A DNA stretch of 64,000 nucleotides. Source: DMER01 sp003451645. GTDB taxonomy: Bacteria; Pseudomonadota; Alphaproteobacteria; Micropepsales; Micropepsaceae. The DNA is taken from assembly GCA_031976175.1 (NCBI GenBank), contig DALYLR010000012.1, forward strand, positions 23,676-87,675, given 5' to 3'. The notes beneath the pieces are model-generated. The model had not been told where the DNA came from. It worked only from the letters and a program-made list of their open reading frames with translations, and made no database searches. Shown here one piece after another: positions 35,367 to 43,264 of this stretch. Numbering within the stretch: the first letter of the stretch is position 1; the number at the start of each line of letters is the position of its first letter. The translations under genes and the position numbers were made by a program.

Positions 35367-35482
35367 CGCGGTCAGTTGGAGTCAAAACAGTCAACTGACC
35401 GCGGTCACGATGCACGGCAATTCAATTGGTTAGCGCAACTTTCCGCTCTCAAATCGAAGTGATTTGATCGCCCGTTGCGCTA
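35367..35482. repeat. Two consecutive inverted repeats between divL and the TonB receptor
   Basis: First, CGCGGTCAGTTG (35367-35378) pairs perfectly with CAACTGACCGCG (35392-35403). Second, TAGCGCAAC (35431-35439) pairs with GTTGCGCTA (35474-35482), enclosing an inner CAAATC/GATTTG stem (35450-35455/35461-35466). The second overlaps the TonB receptor stop codon. Neither is followed by a clear T run. They may form a compound 3' structure for the receptor mRNA or a regulatory region for divL. The rest of 35088-35479 holds no supported gene. Confidence 0.6.
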
Positions 35483-37798
35483 GAACCGGCCAGACAGCTC
35501 CACACCGACAAAACGTAGATTGCCGCGGATGAAGGTGGGCGATCCGACCGTGGCGCCGGTGTTGCCGGCGTCGATCAGGTATTCTTCGTCAAGAATGTTC
35601 GTCGCATAGACCGACGCGGAGAGGCGGCCGTCCTGGAACTGCGCACCGGCGCGCAGGTTAAGCAGGCTAAACCCGCCTTGCTGGAAGCGAGGGTCGTTAT
35701 CTTCCTCGAAGAACACTTTGGACTTCCAGGTCCAGGTTGGACGCAGGAACATCTCTACGCTGTCGCTGACAGGCACCAGCGCATCAAGACCGAGCGAGGC
35801 CGCGTGATCCGGCGACAGGCGGAACTGATTGCCCGAGAAGACGCTGTCGTCGTTGAACCGTCCACGGTTCCAAGCATAGGTCCCAAAGCCGTTCAGCCAA
35901 TCGGTGATCCGGGCCCGGGCTTGCAGCTCAACACCATAGGATGTGGCTTGGCCCGCATTGACGAAGACCGGGAACAGCGTGATCGGGTCGTTGATCGTGG
36001 TCTGGAAGTTGTCATACGAATAGTAGTAGGCGGAGCCTTCGAGATTGAGGCGGCCGTTCGCCAGCACGCTCTTGGCACCAACCTCAAAACTGTCGACTGT
36101 TTCTTCCGGCAGGACGGCGAAGCCCGCAAAAGTGCCGACCGAGTTGACGTCTGCCACATCGATCACATCTGGGCGGCGGCCGCGCGCGTAGGACGCGTAC
36201 ACATTCGTATCCTTCGCAGGTTGGTACTCCGCGATCAACCGCCAGGTCACGCCATCAAAGGTGTCGGACGCGCTTTGCGTCACGCCGCCCGAATTGGCGA
36301 CCGCCAGCGTTTGCACAAGACCGCCAGACAGGAACAGCGCAAGATTGCTCGGACCGTTCACTGCACGGCCAGCATAAGTCGTGGTCTTGTCTTCGATGCT
36401 GTAGCGCAGGCCTGCGGTCAGCGTGAACTCTGGCGTCACGTTGACACTGACATCACCGAAAAAGTCGATGGCAATGGTCTCACCGCCATTGATGAACTCT
36501 TCCACATGGAAGGGCTTGAAGGGGAACCCGCCCAAGAATGGCGCGACATCAGCAGGGTTGCCCGACAAAAACACACCTGCGATTGGTCCAGTGCCTTGGC
36601 CCCAGCCCGCGAATTGGCGCTCATCTGTTCCCAGCGGCGCGCGCTGGGTGCCATCTTCATAAGCGACATTGATGCCTGCGAAGGCTTTGATGCCCTCGCC
36701 GTCATAATTCACGCGCACCTCTTGCGAATATTCTTCGCCCTTGGCGTCTTCGGCCGCGACCAGTAAGTTGAAGGCCGAGCCGTCGGCGTCGAACACTTCC
36801 AGCGAGTTGAATGAGCGGCCCGAGGTGATCGTCGACAAGGTCCATTGCGGCCACATGTCGATTGTGCCGAGCAGGGTTACGCCGAACACTTCGCGCTCAA
36901 GGCCTAAATTGGCGCCGCCCTCAAAGCCACCAAAGGTGTTCAGCGAGGCGTGCTCGAAGGGGTCGACCGTGCCCGTGAAGGCAGGGATCACGCCGGACTT
37001 GAACGCCGTCGCGTCAGGCGTATCGCGTTGGAAGTTGACGATGAGGTCAAAGGTCGAGGCGGCCGTTTCACGGCGCAAGCTCACCCGGCCAGCGATCAGA
37101 TCGGTGCTGCTCAGTCCGGTGGGCGCCAACGTGCCAGAGGGCACGATGTTGTCCACAATGCCATCATGCGTGCGCGCGGTGATCGCAACGCGGCCATAAA
37201 GCTCATCGTTCAACAGGACCGCATTGGTGACCGCTGTGCCACGCAATTGACCCTTGTCGCCTGCGCTGACCGTAAAATTGGCAAACGTGTCGTCCTTGGC
37301 CTTGTTTTGCACCAGATTGATCGCGCCGATCAGCGCCGAGCGGCCAAACAAGGTCGATTGCGGACCTTTCAAGACTTCGATGCGCTCCATGTCGAAAAGT
37401 TCGACCACTGAGCCGCGCGAGCGGGAGATGGACACACCGTCCTGATAGATCGACACGCGAGGTTCAATATTGGCTTCGCCTGAATCCGAGGTCAGCCCGC
37501 GGATGACAAAGCCCGGATTATTGGGGCTCTGCTCTTGAACGATCAGGCCCGGCGTGAAGGCTGAGAGCGCCTCGAAATCCGAGATGCCTTGGTCCGCCAA
37601 GAACCGGCCGGAATAAGTAGTAATGTTGATAGGCACATCGAGATTGCGCTCCGAGCGCTTCTGCGCTGTCACGACAACGCGCTCAAAGCCCTCCGCTTCG
37701 GCGCCTGCCTCTTGCGCGGATGCAGCGCCCGCGATGACGGCAGTCAAAACAATAACGCTCGCGGCGCCCATGAGGGCGCGCGTGACATGGATCAGCAT
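35480..37798 (-). CDS. TonB-dependent outer-membrane receptor
   Basis: The 772-residue protein has a signal peptide (cleavage likely after ASA at residue 28). The FERVVVTAQKRSERNLDVPINIT start of the plug domain follows, the form common in caulobacterial and sphingomonad receptors. Plug markers include GISDFEALSAFTPG, FVIRGLTSDSGEA and IEVLKGPQSTLFGRSALIGAINLV. The rest is a beta-barrel of about 600 residues ending in the expected aromatic position (VGVELSGRF). It would import a substrate too large for porins; ligand unknown. It is a single gene. Its upstream region carries two palindromes, one of which matches a site upstream of the Baeyer-Villiger monooxygenase. Confidence 0.94.
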   Translation of the reverse strand: MLIHVTRALMGAASVIVLTAVIAGAASAQEAGAEAEGFERVVVTAQKRSERNLDVPINITTYSGRFLADQGISDFEALSAFTPGLIVQEQSPNNPGFVIRGLTSDSGEANIEPRVSIYQDGVSISRSRGSVVELFDMERIEVLKGPQSTLFGRSALIGAINLVQNKAKDDTFANFTVSAGDKGQLRGTAVTNAVLLNDELYGRVAITARTHDGIVDNIVPSGTLAPTGLSSTDLIAGRVSLRRETAASTFDLIVNFQRDTPDATAFKSGVIPAFTGTVDPFEHASLNTFGGFEGGANLGLEREVFGVTLLGTIDMWPQWTLSTITSGRSFNSLEVFDADGSAFNLLVAAEDAKGEEYSQEVRVNYDGEGIKAFAGINVAYEDGTQRAPLGTDERQFAGWGQGTGPIAGVFLSGNPADVAPFLGGFPFKPFHVEEFINGGETIAIDFFGDVSVNVTPEFTLTAGLRYSIEDKTTTYAGRAVNGPSNLALFLSGGLVQTLAVANSGGVTQSASDTFDGVTWRLIAEYQPAKDTNVYASYARGRRPDVIDVADVNSVGTFAGFAVLPEETVDSFEVGAKSVLANGRLNLEGSAYYYSYDNFQTTINDPITLFPVFVNAGQATSYGVELQARARITDWLNGFGTYAWNRGRFNDDSVFSGNQFRLSPDHAASLGLDALVPVSDSVEMFLRPTWTWKSKVFFEEDNDPRFQQGGFSLLNLRAGAQFQDGRLSASVYATNILDEEYLIDAGNTGATVGSPTFIRGNLRFVGVELSGRF

Positions 37799-37926
37799 TT
37801 GAAACCCCTTTTTGCTCTAAGCTCGCCCGGTCCCCATCCCCCGCATGTTCATCACGCGAGCATGGCTCGGCCATCAACCCGACCACTGTTCAATCATGGA
37901 ATTTAGACAGTGCCGCTACGGGTTCA

Positions 37927-37939
37927 TGACAGATTGTCA
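37927..37939. promoter_or_regulatory. Palindromic operator candidate TGACA-GAT-TGTCA upstream of the TonB receptor
   Basis: Perfect 5-bp arms separated by 3 bases, 129-141 bases ahead of the receptor start. The same arms and spacing occur at 52510-52522 ahead of the Baeyer-Villiger monooxygenase. Size and symmetry fit a TetR-family regulator. TTGACA on the minus strand (37935-37940) could also serve as a -35 box, so binding would block RNA polymerase. Confidence 0.5.
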
Positions 37940-37971
37940 ATTGCGCCACTTTGCGGTCCAAGCGTGACTTA

Positions 37972-37984
37972 TGTGCACTGCACA
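37972..37984. promoter_or_regulatory. Palindrome TGTGCA-C-TGCACA
   Basis: Perfect 6-bp arms around one central base, between the receptor and cspA. It lies 33 bases from the TGACA-N3-TGTCA site. A transcription-factor site is plausible; the target gene is unclear. Confidence 0.4.
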
Positions 37985-38072
37985 CTTGAACCCCGAACAT
38001 GGGCCAAAGCGGCGGATTAATGGCCACCGTCACATTTCTTAGCATTTCAGCGTTGGGTTGCTTTCACTTGAC

Positions 38073-38090
38073 TTGCGAGAGGGCTCGCAA
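38073..38090. promoter_or_regulatory. TTGCGAG-AGGG-CTCGCAA hairpin upstream of cspA
   Basis: A perfect 7-bp inverted repeat about 180 bases before the cspA start. If the transcript begins upstream, it would form a stem in the long leader typical of cold-shock genes; otherwise it may be an operator. The whole interval 37799-38270 has no supported gene: an open frame at 37999-38289 overlaps the cspA start and has no family resemblance. Confidence 0.35.
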
Positions 38091-38270
38091 TCTGTTACAG
38101 CATATTTCAGTCGAGTTTCGGCCGGATGGCGTGAGCCTGAGCGTTAGTGACCATGCGTCGCCAGGATTTACTGTTACTACTCCCCAAAACATCGATGACC
38201 AACCGCGTGTCCGGGGTTTTCCCGGAGGCGCACAACTTGTTACGAACGACGATCTGAAAGGTTACGACGC

Positions 38271-38480
38271 ATGCCGACTGGCTCCGTGAAATGGTTCAAC
38301 GCAACAAAGGGCTATGGATTTATTCAGCCCGATGCCGGTGGACCCGATGTCTTTGTTCATATCAGTGCGGTGGAACGCGCTGGTCTGCGCGCTCTGAATG
38401 AAGGGCAAAAACTCTCTTACGAATTGCAGCCTGACCGCCGGTCTGGCAAGTCGTCGGCTGAGAATCTCAAGCCGCTCTAA
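38271..38480 (+). CDS. cspA: Cold-shock domain protein
   Basis: At 69 residues this is a single cold-shock domain. The RNA-binding motifs are KGYGFIQ (RNP1) and DVFVHIS (RNP2), preceded by GSVKWFNATK. It binds single-stranded nucleic acid and unfolds mRNA structure. GAAAGG lies 9 bases ahead of the ATG. The gene stands alone between a long leader and a strong terminator, the usual arrangement. I cannot tell which paralogue it is. Confidence 0.96.
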   Translation: MPTGSVKWFNATKGYGFIQPDAGGPDVFVHISAVERAGLRALNEGQKLSYELQPDRRSGKSSAENLKPL

Positions 38481-38510
38481 GGCTCTGCTCTAACGCAGCT
38501 TGCTGCGGAA

Positions 38511-38548
38511 GCCAGAGGTATGGGATGCCATACCGCTGGCTTTTTCTT
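38511..38548 (+). terminator. Rho-independent terminator after cspA
   Basis: GCCAGAGGTATGG (38511-38523) pairs with CCATACCGCTGGC (38528-38540), 12 of 13 positions, around a GATG loop and is followed by TTTTTCTTT. A smaller CGCAG-CTTG-CTGCG stem precedes it at 38494-38507. It also lies just beyond the convergent gene ending at 38555. Confidence 0.92.
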
Positions 38549-38554
38549 TGCGTG

Positions 38555-39139
38555 TTAGTGCGCAAACACATCATAGAGCGGCTGATAAGGTGCCCGATCA
38601 GAAATAACCGGCACTGCAAAACTGATCTCCTCGATCGCATCAAAGGATCCGTATTGCTCAATTCCGATCGATGGCTTCACGCCCCGTGCCGCCAGTTCCG
38701 CATTGATGACCGGATAGACCCGCGTTGGCGCGTAAAAGAACGACAGGACATTCCGGAAGGGGAATGAGCTCAGCACCGCCTCCGATTCAGGAATGATGAG
38801 GGTTGGGAATTTCGCGCGGGCCGCCTGCCGTTGTGCCTCATCCCATCCATCGATCCGGCAACCGATCAGCGAGCGCAGCTTCTCCTCCGGCGTGCCGGGC
38901 AGATCGAGATAAACACCCATCGTCAGACAGGTGCCGAGCCCCGCCTCTTGCCATTTCGGCATGAAGGCGCCCCATGTCTCGTTGAACTTGGCATAGCTGC
39001 CGCGATGCGGCGCATAGACGAACTCCACCGGACCGATCCGGCCCTTGGTCACCGTGACCGTGTGGAACCCGCCCATATAGGCGTAGAACCCCAAGGCCGC
39101 GGCTGCAATCAGACCCAAAACCCACAATGCGATCCGCAT
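38555..39139 (-). CDS. Membrane-anchored GyrI-like (effector-binding) domain protein
   Basis: The 194-residue protein starts with one hydrophobic helix (MRIALWVLGLIAAAALGFYAYMGG), probably an uncleaved anchor. The rest resembles the GyrI/AraC effector-binding fold: a FVYAPHRGSYAKFNETWGAFMPKWQEAG segment, GVYLDLPGTPEEKLRSLIGCRID, and a C-terminal repeat-like IEQYGSFDAIEEISFAVPVI. Such domains bind small hydrophobic molecules; a free-standing anchored form has no assigned function. ATG 39139 is preceded by GAGGGGG at 9 bases; a GTG three codons earlier is less likely. Confidence 0.65.
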   Translation of the reverse strand: MRIALWVLGLIAAAALGFYAYMGGFHTVTVTKGRIGPVEFVYAPHRGSYAKFNETWGAFMPKWQEAGLGTCLTMGVYLDLPGTPEEKLRSLIGCRIDGWDEAQRQAARAKFPTLIIPESEAVLSSFPFRNVLSFFYAPTRVYPVINAELAARGVKPSIGIEQYGSFDAIEEISFAVPVISDRAPYQPLYDVFAH

Positions 39140-39194
39140 CGACGCCACCCCCTCTTGCTCTGACCCTAATCAGCCTTACTCGCAAGATTGCTGG

Positions 39195-39563
39195 TTATCC
39201 AGCCGTGTAGAAAAACTCTTCCCGCACGATCTTGCCGTTGGCGACCGTATAAAGCCCCGCCTCCTGCATTTGCATGCGCTGCCCTGAGGGTTTGTGCGTC
39301 ACATCAATATCAAAGAGAACAATAAACCGGTCATCATGCGGGAACGGCCCTGTCATCTTGAATGAATGGACCTCGTGGTTGTTGTACCACCATTCGCCTT
39401 TGGCCTTGATGGCGGCGAGCCCTTTGGCCGTCCGGTCCATGCCCGGCATCGCCCCCGCCTCAACGCTGACCGCATCGGCCGCATAGAGCTTGTCCTGCGC
39501 CTCCCGGTCCTTTCCCTCACGGCACATGGTTACCAGCGTGTTAGCAATATCATGTGTGGTCAT
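39195..39563 (-). CDS. SnoaL-like / NTF2-fold protein
   Basis: The 122-residue cytoplasmic protein has the NTF2-like pattern: an N-terminal helix with IANTLVTMCREGKDREAQDKLYAADAVSVEAG, RTAKGLAAIKAKGEWW, strands HEVHSFKMTGPFPHDDRFIVLFDIDVTHK and the final YTVANGKIVREEFFY. Many relatives are annotated as SnoaL-like or ketosteroid-isomerase-like; the substrate is unknown. ATG 39563 follows GGGAGG at 6 bases, so the longer frame to 39824 is not used. It is the second NTF2-like protein in the window. Confidence 0.8.
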   Translation of the reverse strand: MTTHDIANTLVTMCREGKDREAQDKLYAADAVSVEAGAMPGMDRTAKGLAAIKAKGEWWYNNHEVHSFKMTGPFPHDDRFIVLFDIDVTHKPSGQRMQMQEAGLYTVANGKIVREEFFYTAG

Positions 39564-39827
39564 GGTTGCCTCCCTGTTGTGGTAGGCTCGTGTACCCTTT
39601 TTGTTCTTATCTGTCAAGGCTGAATGTTGATGCGGCATAGCGTCGTGGCGGCGTCTGGGGCCACGTTGCGCAGGTTGCTCGTCGTTCCTGCAATGCAGGG
39701 TATGGGCTTTGGAGAGATTGAAGTTGCCGGATGCCTTTTCGGTAGCCAGAGGCATGGTGACCTCTTCAATCTGGGGAAAATTCCTGCCAACCCCTTCGGT
39801 GCGCCCGCTCTTCATGCGAGGCATTCG

Positions 39828-40391
39828 TCAGACTTGTCGCAAATATCGTTGATAGTCCTTACGCTGCAGTACCCAGATGAAAGATAGCGCAAGAATTGGT
39901 AATACTAAGTATAGAAGGAACGTTATTCTATAGAGGCGTAATGGCCGGTACCACTCTGCATCACTATAGACTAGATAGTTGTGACCGACGACCAGAACGC
40001 TCCAAACAATGATACCCCGCGGAAAGACATAGCCGCAGACATAGGCCATCACGTGCCACGGCCTTTTCGAGAAAACGCTGCCATCGGCCATTGAGAAATA
40101 TTGGCCCCTGAATGCCTCGAAGCTGAGCCCCTTCTTGGATGGGAAATTGTCGATTGGGTAGACGAGACTGATATAGTTCAGCGTCATCACGCCCGCCAAA
40201 ATCACGGCTGCCCCGGCGATGAGGCCAACCCAGCCCCAGCCCAGCACGCTTTGAAACGGGTTTATCTCCCGCGCCAGGTCTGGCGTTATCAGATAGGTTA
40301 TGGTTCCATCCGCCACGCGTGTCACAAGGATCAGGACCAGAAGCGTCCAAAATTCCGCCCGCCACGGCCGCGTTGCGTTATGCCCCGTCAT
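39828..40391 (-). CDS. Hypothetical integral membrane protein
   Basis: The 187-residue protein has four likely membrane helices (about residues 13-35, 52-75, 110-135 and 155-178), including FWTLLVLILVTRVADGTITYLI and LLYLVLPILALSFIWVLQ. The loop between helices 2 and 3 is polar. I do not recognise a family. ATG 40391 follows GAGGGG by 6 bases. Its 5' two thirds looks like ordinary genome composition, while the 3' end (39830-39960) is visibly more AT-rich. The 260 bases between it and the SnoaL-like gene hold nothing I can support. Confidence 0.6.
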   Translation of the reverse strand: MTGHNATRPWRAEFWTLLVLILVTRVADGTITYLITPDLAREINPFQSVLGWGWVGLIAGAAVILAGVMTLNYISLVYPIDNFPSKKGLSFEAFRGQYFSMADGSVFSKRPWHVMAYVCGYVFPRGIIVWSVLVVGHNYLVYSDAEWYRPLRLYRITFLLYLVLPILALSFIWVLQRKDYQRYLRQV

Positions 40392-40674
40392 AGTGCCCCT
40401 CGCATCCGTCCCGCTACTTGGCGCCCTCACGAACAAGAGTGCATGGCCGAGGTCAGGCCGTCAAATCCGCGGCCACGCTCCATTCCGCATGAGGGCCATG
40501 GTGGCATCGATTGTACGTAACGCCAGCCGGTGGCATTGCAGAAAGAGATTATCACCGCACCCTCGATTCCCATGCCCCCGACCCTACCCGATCCGCGCGC
40601 AGGGGCCTAGCGCCACACCCGGCCTGGGGCTTGCCGCCCGATCATCGAATCCGCGTCAGGCGGGCGCCCTTGTT

Positions 40675-40905
40675 GTCATGATGGGTCCGGGATTTGGCCG
40701 CTTGCTGCCAACGCCGTTTCTGGCGCCCATGATCTTTGCCGTGATCGGCATGGCGCGCCACCGCCCCGCCCAGGGCCGGGTCCATCCGGCGTGGACTTGG
40801 ATCATCGCTTTTCTGGGTGGAGCGCTGGTCGTGGCGCGGTTTTTGCCGCTCTCCAGCGTGGGCGACCATTTCTATGCGTTCATTACAGCCGGCACGCAAA
40901 CGGAG
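40675..40905 (+). pseudogene. Probable remnant of an integral membrane protein
   Basis: From ATG 40678 the frame reads MMGPGFGRLLPTPFLAPMIF, a second helix with RVHPAWTWIIAFLGGALVVARFLPL, and then SSVGDHFYAFITAG. The GRLLP-P-P ... GRVHPAW-W combination recalls the C-terminal two helices of a family of multi-helix membrane proteins. Upstream in the same frame the sequence is not protein-like. Downstream the frame runs on into the antisense of the next gene without homology-like content. I take it as the surviving end of a decayed gene; a short real two-helix protein is the alternative. The rest of 40392-40993 shows nothing. Confidence 0.35.
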
Positions 40906-40993
40906 TGCGCTGACGGACGCGCCCTCCCGCTGCGCATCCTACGAGGATGTGACGAGGGGGTCCGCACCGCAGTGACCGGTTTTGGAGCGATCG

Positions 40994-41425
40994 CTATTCG
41001 TCAGTCCACATCGCGCTGTGCCAGCCTGGCGCGATCTGTGTGCACCGGACAGGGCCCTTTTCGATGTTCAGATAACAGCCCTTCCACCGGTTCTTGATCC
41101 GGGTAAAGCCATCCTGGGTATTCTCTTCGATCCACATCGCACTGTGCCAGCCCTCTTCAACCTCGCCGCAGGTTACCGGGCCATGCTCGATATGCAGGGC
41201 ACAGCCGGTCCAGCGATTGATCACGCGATAGCTCCCGCCCGGAGCCTCCTCCACGGACCATTGCGCGCTGTGCCACCCGGGCTTGATCGGGGTGACTTCA
41301 ACAACACCACGCTCAATGTTCAAAAAATTGCCAGTCCAGCGGTTTTTTATCCGCGCGTATTCCTGTGCGGTGGCGGGGGCCACGACAAACACGGCTGCGA
41401 TCAGTGTTAAACAAAAAGTCTTCAT
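40994..41425 (-). CDS. Secreted beta-trefoil (ricin-B-like) repeat protein
   Basis: The 143-residue protein has a signal peptide (MKTFCLTLIAAVFVVAPATA, mature from Gln21). Three repeats of about 41 residues fill the rest (23-65, 66-106, 107-143). Each reads R-I/V-K-N-R-W-x-G-x-x-L-x-I-E-x-G and ends in G-W-H-S-A-x-W, with these ends exactly 42 residues apart (50, 92, 134). Three repeats with a final W-x-x-E are the layout of a beta-trefoil, so a small secreted lectin-like domain is likely. Repeats 2 and 3 each have a Cys pair (75/86, 117/128) that repeat 1 lacks. No catalytic domain is attached. The 261 bases to ahcY hold nothing else. Confidence 0.7.
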   Translation of the reverse strand: MKTFCLTLIAAVFVVAPATAQEYARIKNRWTGNFLNIERGVVEVTPIKPGWHSAQWSVEEAPGGSYRVINRWTGCALHIEHGPVTCGEVEEGWHSAMWIEENTQDGFTRIKNRWKGCYLNIEKGPVRCTQIAPGWHSAMWTDE

Positions 41426-41686
41426 CGGCCCACCCCAGATTCAAGTGTTCTAAAAAAACTCGTAAAACTCTACCAAGGATCGAATCGCCAGCTCAACAAC
41501 AATTTTTGGGTGATTGGATGGCTGCGGACAGCCCCGGACTGCCTCGATCCATGCCCTCATCCGCCCATTCAGCCGCGGCTGGCGTTCAGATCAACTGGCC
41601 GTCGCTTTAGGTTTATCGTTGTCGCAACGGGTTACCGGGAAACCGCAAGCGCAATTTCCCGCCCGTGGCTCTGGCCGCTGTCCGGA

Positions 41687-43087
41687 TCAATACCGGTAAT
41701 GATCGCTCTTGAACGGCCCATGCATCGGCACATCCAGATAGGCCGCTTGCTTGTCGTTCAGCTTGGTCAGCTTGGCGCCCACCTTGGCGAGGTGCAGGCT
41801 CGCAACCTTTTCATCCAGATGCTTGGGAAGCGTATAGACCTTACGGTCATAGTTCTTGGGGTTGGTCCACAATTCGATCTGCGCCAGCGTTTGGTTCGTG
41901 AACGACGCCGACATCACGAAGGAGGGATGGCCCGTCGCATTGCCAAGGTTGACCAGGCGGCCCTCGGACAGAAGGATGATCCGTTTGCCATCGGGGAATT
42001 CAATCTCGTCCACTTGCGGCTTGACGTTCAGCCAGCGGAAGTTCCGCAGGGCCTGGACCTGAATCTCGCTGTCAAAGTGGCCGATGTTGCAGACAATCGC
42101 GCGGTCCTTCATCTGGCGCATGTGTTCGACCGTGATCACGTCGACATTGCCGGTGGCGGTGACGAAAATATCCGCCCGCGGAGCAACGTCCTCGATCGTG
42201 GCGACCTCATAGCCCTCCATCGCTGCTTGCAGTGCGCAGATCGGGTCGATCTCGGCCACCACCACGCGGCAGCCCGCCTGACGCAAGCTCGCGGCCGAGC
42301 CCTTGCCCACATCGCCATAGCCCGCAACAAAAGCGACCTTGCCCGCCATCATCACGTCCGTGCCGCGGCGGATCGCGTCGACCAGGCTCTCGCGGCAACC
42401 GTACAGATTGTCGAATTTCGACTTGGTCACGCTGTCATTGACGTTGATCGCGGGGAACGGCAATTCGCCGCGCTCGGCCATTTGATAGAGGCGATGGACG
42501 CCGGTCGTTGTCTCCTCGGTCACGCCACGGATGGCGGCGGCTTGTTTGGCGTACCAGCCCGGCGCCATGGCGATACGGCGCTTCATGACCGCATAGAGCG
42601 CTTCTTCTTCCTCATTGTTGGGCTTGGAGATGAGCGTCGGGTCCTTCTCCGCCTTTGGCCCCAGCACGCACAGCAGCGTCGCGTCGCCGCCATCGTCCAG
42701 GATCATGTTGGGCGTCGAACCATCATGCCATTCAAAGATCTTGTGCACATACTCCCAGTACTCCTCCAGCGTCTCGCCCTTCTTGGCGAAGACCGGTGTG
42801 TGGCCGGCCGCAATGGCGGCGGCCGCGTGATCTTGGGTCGAGAAGATATTGCAGGATGACCAGCGCACATCCGCGCCCAGCGCTTTCAGCGTTTCGATCA
42901 GCACCGCCGTTTGGATCGTCATGTGCAGGCAGCCCGCGATCTTGGCGCCTTTCAGCGGCTTGGACGCGCCATATTCTGCACGCGTGGCCATCAGGCCCGG
43001 CATCTCGGTTTCGGCGATCGCGATTTCCTTGCGGCCCCAATCGGCCAGACCAATATCGGCGACGATGTAGTCGGTGAAGCTGGCCAT
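41687..43087 (-). CDS. ahcY: Adenosylhomocysteinase
   Basis: The 466-residue NAD-dependent enzyme splits S-adenosylhomocysteine into adenosine and homocysteine, keeping methyltransferases active. Landmarks are YIVADIGLADWGRKEI, AGCLHMTIQTAVLIETL, SSCNIFSTQDHAAAAI, NVNDSVTKSKFDNLYGCRESL, the NAD loop FVAGYGDVGKGSAA and the C-terminal KSDHYRY, where Lys and Tyr close the cofactor site. ATG 43087 follows AGGAGG at 5 bases; the longer frame to 43180 is not needed. I see no S-adenosylhomocysteine riboswitch in the 100 bases upstream. It is divergent from darT. Confidence 0.98.
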   Translation of the reverse strand: MASFTDYIVADIGLADWGRKEIAIAETEMPGLMATRAEYGASKPLKGAKIAGCLHMTIQTAVLIETLKALGADVRWSSCNIFSTQDHAAAAIAAGHTPVFAKKGETLEEYWEYVHKIFEWHDGSTPNMILDDGGDATLLCVLGPKAEKDPTLISKPNNEEEEALYAVMKRRIAMAPGWYAKQAAAIRGVTEETTTGVHRLYQMAERGELPFPAINVNDSVTKSKFDNLYGCRESLVDAIRRGTDVMMAGKVAFVAGYGDVGKGSAASLRQAGCRVVVAEIDPICALQAAMEGYEVATIEDVAPRADIFVTATGNVDVITVEHMRQMKDRAIVCNIGHFDSEIQVQALRNFRWLNVKPQVDEIEFPDGKRIILLSEGRLVNLGNATGHPSFVMSASFTNQTLAQIELWTNPKNYDRKVYTLPKHLDEKVASLHLAKVGAKLTKLNDKQAAYLDVPMHGPFKSDHYRY

Positions 43088-43264
43088 GCGGGCCTCCTTG
43101 ATGTGTGTTTTGAGGGCGGGCGTGCCACCCTGGCGGCTGAGGCTTCTAGCAGCCCCGCCCCTGCCGCGCAAGAGGCACATAAAGAAATGTGCATGTGTTT
43201 AAGTTTGGCAATGACTTCGGAATTGGTTAACAGTTGGCGGCCGATTCGGCGCAATGAGAAAACA

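Noticed and set aside
35678..36766. A 362-codon plus-strand frame
   Set aside because: Antisense of the TonB receptor gene and without domain features.
37999..38289. Small frame upstream of cspA
   Set aside because: It overlaps the cspA start out of frame, has no ribosome site and no family resemblance; the area is better read as the cspA leader.
41510..42859. A 449-codon open frame on the plus strand
   Set aside because: It lies exactly antisense to ahcY, whose product is unmistakable; long antisense frames are common in GC-rich genes.
43088..43190. S-adenosylhomocysteine riboswitch ahead of ahcY
   Set aside because: I looked for the conserved core of the known SAH class and did not find it; only GC-rich short stems are present.
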